DNA from: Firmicutes bacterium UBA3871
Lineage (GTDB): Bacteria > Bacillota > Clostridia > Peptostreptococcales > Anaerovoracaceae
Length of the DNA: 7,618 bases
Assembly: GCA_002392265.1 (NCBI GenBank)
Contig: DGGP01000107.1
Location: 1-7,618 of the forward strand
Direction of reading: 5' to 3'
Position numbers and translations under genes: made by a program. The notes under the pieces are model-generated. The model saw only the letters and a list, made by a program, of their open reading frames with translations, was not told where the DNA came from and made no database searches. Positions within the stretch are counted from its first letter, which is position 1; each line of letters opens with the position of its first letter. Shown here one piece after another: positions 6,801-7,618 of the stretch.

Positions 6801-7618
6801 GTTATTACTCTTTAATAGCAACACTCCGCCTTCTGTGATTTCGTTAACAAAGCCGTAGCTTCCCACTATAGGAGTTACTATTGCTTTGCCTGCAAGCGCA
6901 GCATATGCCGTAGGCTCTATGCTGAAGTCTGCCGTAAATGTCGTGCTTGCGCCCTTGTATGAGATTGTTACGGTATGGTTTTCTGCCGGTTCCGCAACAT
7001 CAAAGCCGCTTACTGTGAAGCCGGTAACCGTAGCAGTCGTTCTGTCATTATATGTCGCTGTTACCGTAAGGCTGCTTCTGAGCTGTTCTTCGGTAGTGCC
7101 TACATAGTAGCTTGCTTCGTTGCCGGAAACTGCGATGCTTTCTACGTGCTTAAGTGCAATGGTGTTTGTTGCCGAGCTGAGGTCAACATCACCTGTAGCC
7201 GCTTCGTAGCCTTCGGTAGTTGTACTTGCTTCATAAGTATATGTCTTTGTGTTTAAGAGCTCGTATGTTTTGCCGCCGTCAGTGCTCGGCTCCATTACGG
7301 TCTCGCCCTTCTTTACAACAACCGTTGCGTTTGCAGGTGTTGTCTCAAATGTTATTGTGCTAAACTGCGAAGCATCCTTGGCAAGTGTTACGGAAACTCC
7401 GTCCAGCGTTGCCGCAGTATTTGCCTGATCTTCCGATACGGAGATGCTGCCATCCTGCGAAGTACAGCCCTCTGCGGATACAACCCATGTATGGTCGCCG
7501 GCCGCAAGGTTAACTGTTCTGGTTGCCCCTCCGTTCACGGTCTTTGTTCCGTCAATTACGAGCGTTGCGTCCGCCGGTGAAAGAGTGAATGTTACCGATG
7601 CAGTCGGAGTCTGCATAG
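870..7618 (-). CDS. Giant SLH-anchored surface protein (Ig-like/PEGA, GLUG, aBig, DUF4430), 5' partial
   Basis: This is a large extracellular multidomain protein, probably an adhesin or S-layer-associated structural protein. Residues are counted from the Met at 7616. Residues 1-155 are two PEGA-like beta domains. A compound unit, repeated at 156-509 and 510-870, holds a group-3 bacterial Ig-like domain (VSGFD, AENHT, ISYKGASTTF), a jelly-roll/MAM-like domain ending in KDF.F, and two PEGA-like domains. Residues 886-1195 are a GLUG-type beta-helix region with an entry block around LTANINLGGRAWTPIG and rungs such as GGITGYIYGIVENSYF. Residues 1203-1288 match an atrophied bacterial Ig domain. Residues 1291-1650 are further divergent modules of that kind, each with an N-terminal helix. 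Residues 1651-1800 are unassigned. Residues 1801-1930 fit DUF4430 (NSGWLYTVGG near 1896-1905). A charged linker follows, and three SLH motifs (about 2089-2135, 2141-2175, 2188-2238) end the protein.

SLH motifs bind secondary cell-wall polymer, so the C-terminus should sit on the wall. I see no catalytic motif. No signal peptide is visible, there is no ribosome site before the Met at 7616, and that Met lies inside a repeat phase. The true start is therefore probably upstream of the window. The stop is TAA at 872-870. Family assignments are from motif recognition only. Confidence 0.9.
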   Translation of the reverse strand, partial: MQTPTASVTFTLSPADATLVIDGTKTVNGGATRTVNLAAGDHTWVVSAEGCTSQDGSISVSEDQANTAATLDGVSVTLAKDASQFSTITFETTPANATVVVKKGETVMEPSTDGGKTYELLNTKTYTYEASTTTEGYEAATGDVDLSSATNTIALKHVESIAVSGNEASYYVGTTEEQLRSSLTVTATYNDRTTATVTGFTVSGFDVAEPAENHTVTISYKGASTTFTADFSIEPTAYAALAGKAIVTPIVGSYGFVNEITEGGVLLLKSNNQSRHNTSAIMTITPISEGTLTFKYKIGSENSDKLYMYKESESEGAGQGGKKDWTSAEYNLSAGQTFYIKYTKDYSVDSNGDTIYLKDFSFEKKYSVTITPDIDGTTIVLKDSEQNLVTGENGVYSLPAGTYSYTITKFRYEEKTGTITVVDSDVTENVTMTALSELTVTFDITLPSGVSGDASIVVKHGADVMTANPNGTYSLTAGEYTYTVSHANCAIAEGTFTVSNSNVTVPVALKSVASLTITGNRTGYYIGTPEDSLRSALTVTANYSDGSSEAVTGYTVSGFDVAVPAENHTITISYKGASTTFAADFTVRPTAYSALAGKATVDCFAGDTNGGSKYGFADDELNGEIVLKSNNQGQGNKAAVMTITPNSSGVLRFKYKISSEAKYDLLYLGNVTSYSDNTEKLKWSGAIDWTQTSVNVAAGETFKITYKKDSSGNSGDDTVWLKDFAFDSAYTLAFTNIADGANLTLTKNGETVAPASAGTYTLADGTYAYTESKFGYEDLTGTVTVSGADQTVDLPAMTAAASKTLTFSIPDGASIAVSHETEGDMAGFASGNVFTLPAGETYSYTVSKEGFVSVRGRVVLDDNRTLTISLANAGAAWDGAAKTVPQQDANGTYLIGSGAELAWFADYVNTTNGSINAKLTANINLGGRAWTPIGSDNAFEGVFDGNGKTISGIPAAICGIFSKVGTADNHSATVKNLSVNGTISNSSDAGGIISQLYGIAENCSFTGSITTGGRAGGIAARMEAGGRISGCAVNADITNTNTYFNQTLEVGGITGYIYGIVENSYFVGSVAANITNSSGRTLTNKAVGGITGRAAKSYGSNSPAIIRNCYVSASVTGPADGISAFVWYEAANANDVSVTNCYYENKGLTDGKATAKTGSEMRARAFVSALNGSGSVFNQDITDLNGGFPVLAWQGGSEVFDADARAVSLDKTALTLSQSEVREACNLTLPASGANGTTIAWASDNASVISNSGAVVLPQSGRATVTLTATITKNEARDTKTFSITVYSGSATNQARLDAIASYVNGRSVWASEIVHPDERTTVDVIKRFVSASGRDINGLTFTMTSPGTKSLPANEDVNIASDGTINYFTGVEGSSSYKSALYNDVAFTVSNGTESASFTCRMFISWDKEYVEGVLGSLANQITWNTIRGENATSSAVTSNLALPEGIGTASVTWQASYDQSEGELVTIERALQNENYYQRVNVIRPAGADLPVRLTGTFRFNLTNRDELPGEADFSVTKTFDFTVAKDASQAQVDTARTQQSLESSFEGLITYFYGDMGEQLRLDAVKGDLQLPQPRALETSGIFQNRSSQRITYTSLTPEVMSISGYHAIIYRPLPGAESETARLKATISSRDTGRVQGEATFEFTVLPFTQAEINADKAYMARIATDAVYVAGLLRDTENTPSAIVANLKNFSFITEENGEIVYNSGSGFGGSAVKLADLPGYDPMSSLMWRTIRSSRPTILTDENLLLTKPEYDTQLILESCMTMEKYSAYGDRFTADSTAYASYSIFEDLYKVPVSATVTVKGLRGADPNAASRPNTMSVNVKVDGRDFGGFENITSWTYTGSTLRDHTAWDALRGALSANGYGYTGSGTYVRSLTDSHGHELGEFDFGQNSGWLYTVGGVLPDLALAQYYLEDGDRMVFYYTGEYTREPGVREKMKEAAKEELAVPETGAEIVKKEEKTDALGSKIVTVTDVNGKQASSVQLSDEAVKKAEASGKPIEIAVSAAKPEADAKKAAAVNVILPKGKEKAAVSIPVKEAETTTVLMKVNADGSFTPIVTSVVNEEGTGVVATVEDGSYIVVDNKVEFEDVKKDAWYEAGVNFAASRGLMVGVGEGKFAQETALTTAQTAAVIGRIKGEGTSESWEKAVEKFGKAEVNNRQNTISMLYEAYKEIGGSEVAVNADALITFRDSSDISAENLEAVRWAVAAGLINGVGDDLIDPLGELTRGQFGTMLERFIKLLAGIQ
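5007..6089 (-). repeat. Compound domain repeat, copy B (residues 510-870)
   Basis: This is the second full copy of the Ig-like, jelly-roll/MAM-like and double PEGA-like unit. The Ig-like part is the most conserved against copy A, and the PEGA-like parts the least. Small indels are present: the exact 19-base matches are 1,077 bp apart while the Ig-like starts are 1,062 bp apart. The counterpart of the AT-rich stretch in copy A is less AT-rich here (57 of 120 bases are G or C in 5461-5580). After this copy the repeat series stops and the GLUG region begins. Confidence 0.85.
6090..7151 (-). repeat. Compound domain repeat, copy A (residues 156-509)
   Basis: The unit is about 354 residues (1,062 bp): Ig-like group 3 (about 158-234), jelly-roll/MAM-like (about 235-365) and two PEGA-like domains (about 366-509). 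It aligns with copy B from KHVESIAVSG against KSVASLTITG onwards. Shared protein blocks include TVSGFDVA, PAENHT, ISYKGASTTF, AADF or TADF, LAGKA, LKSNNQ, AxMTITP and TFxIxYxKD. A 19-base exact DNA match in the two copies lies at 6799-6817 and 5722-5740. The jelly-roll part of this copy is markedly AT-rich: by hand count 41 of 120 bases are G or C in 6541-6660. Confidence 0.85.
7152..7618 (-). repeat. Tail of an upstream compound repeat (two PEGA-like domains)
   Basis: This stretch encodes residues 1-155 of the visible protein, two beta-rich domains of the kind that end each compound repeat downstream (pattern: I/V-T-F..., an A-T/S-I/V-V-V strand, an AG.YTY-like turn, then a final strand before the Ig-like domain). 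They occupy the same place relative to the next Ig-like domain as residues 366-509 do in the first full copy. This implies that the rest of another copy, with Ig-like and jelly-roll domains, lies upstream of the window. The divergence is greater than between the two full copies. Confidence 0.55.

Noticed and set aside
7614..7616. The ATG at 7616 as the true start of the surface protein
   Set aside because: There is no room for a ribosome site, no signal peptide follows, and the sequence opens directly into a beta domain of a repeat. The frame is better read as continuing upstream.
5007..7618. Periodic repeats as a possible CRISPR array or satellite DNA
   Set aside because: The repeats are about 1 kb, in frame and protein-coding, with divergence spread through the unit. 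There are no short direct repeats with unique spacers.

Overview
The window looks like chromosomal DNA of a Gram-positive, low-to-moderate GC anaerobe of the Clostridia/Eubacteriales type. This is inferred from the rplM-rpsI gene pair, the form of the L13 protein, strong AGGA-type ribosome binding sites, and a giant surface protein that combines Ig-like, GLUG, DUF4430 and SLH domains, a combination typical of clostridial cell-wall proteins. The genus cannot be named from this sequence alone. Every gene I can support lies on the minus strand, so transcription runs from high to low coordinates.

Layout in transcription order. Positions 7618 to 870 are one open reading frame of at least 2,248 codons, cut at its 5' end by the window edge. 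It encodes a modular surface protein with no recognisable catalytic domain. The order is PEGA-like and group-3 Ig-like repeats (a compound unit of about 354 residues, present twice plus the tail of a third), a GLUG repeat domain, several atrophied-Ig-like modules, a DUF4430 domain, a charged linker, and three C-terminal SLH motifs that should tether it to secondary cell-wall polymer. It is most plausibly an adhesin or S-layer-associated structural protein.

The 373-bp gap from 869 to 497 is dense with signals. It has a near-consensus sigma-A promoter (-35 826-831, -10 803-808, 17-bp spacer) reading towards rplM. A perfect 12-bp inverted repeat followed by a T-run begins exactly at the downstream edge of the -10 box. 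A leader of about 300 nt with several potential hairpins then precedes rplM. This fits autoregulation of an L13/S9 operon by its 5' UTR, although I cannot match the leader to a specific known family.

Positions 496 to 68 encode ribosomal protein L13 (rplM). After a 17-nt gap with a good Shine-Dalgarno sequence, positions 50 to 1 hold the first codons of ribosomal protein S9 (rpsI), which runs off the window. These two form the standard L13-S9 operon. The surface-protein gene is co-directional with it but appears to be separated by the terminator-like hairpin.

The most interesting part is not a new gene system but the compact junction at 770-831. The inverted repeat can act as a full terminator for transcripts arriving from the surface-protein gene, while transcripts starting at the rplM promoter would lack half of its 5' arm. 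I found no CRISPR array, insertion sequence, tRNA, rRNA or plus-strand gene.
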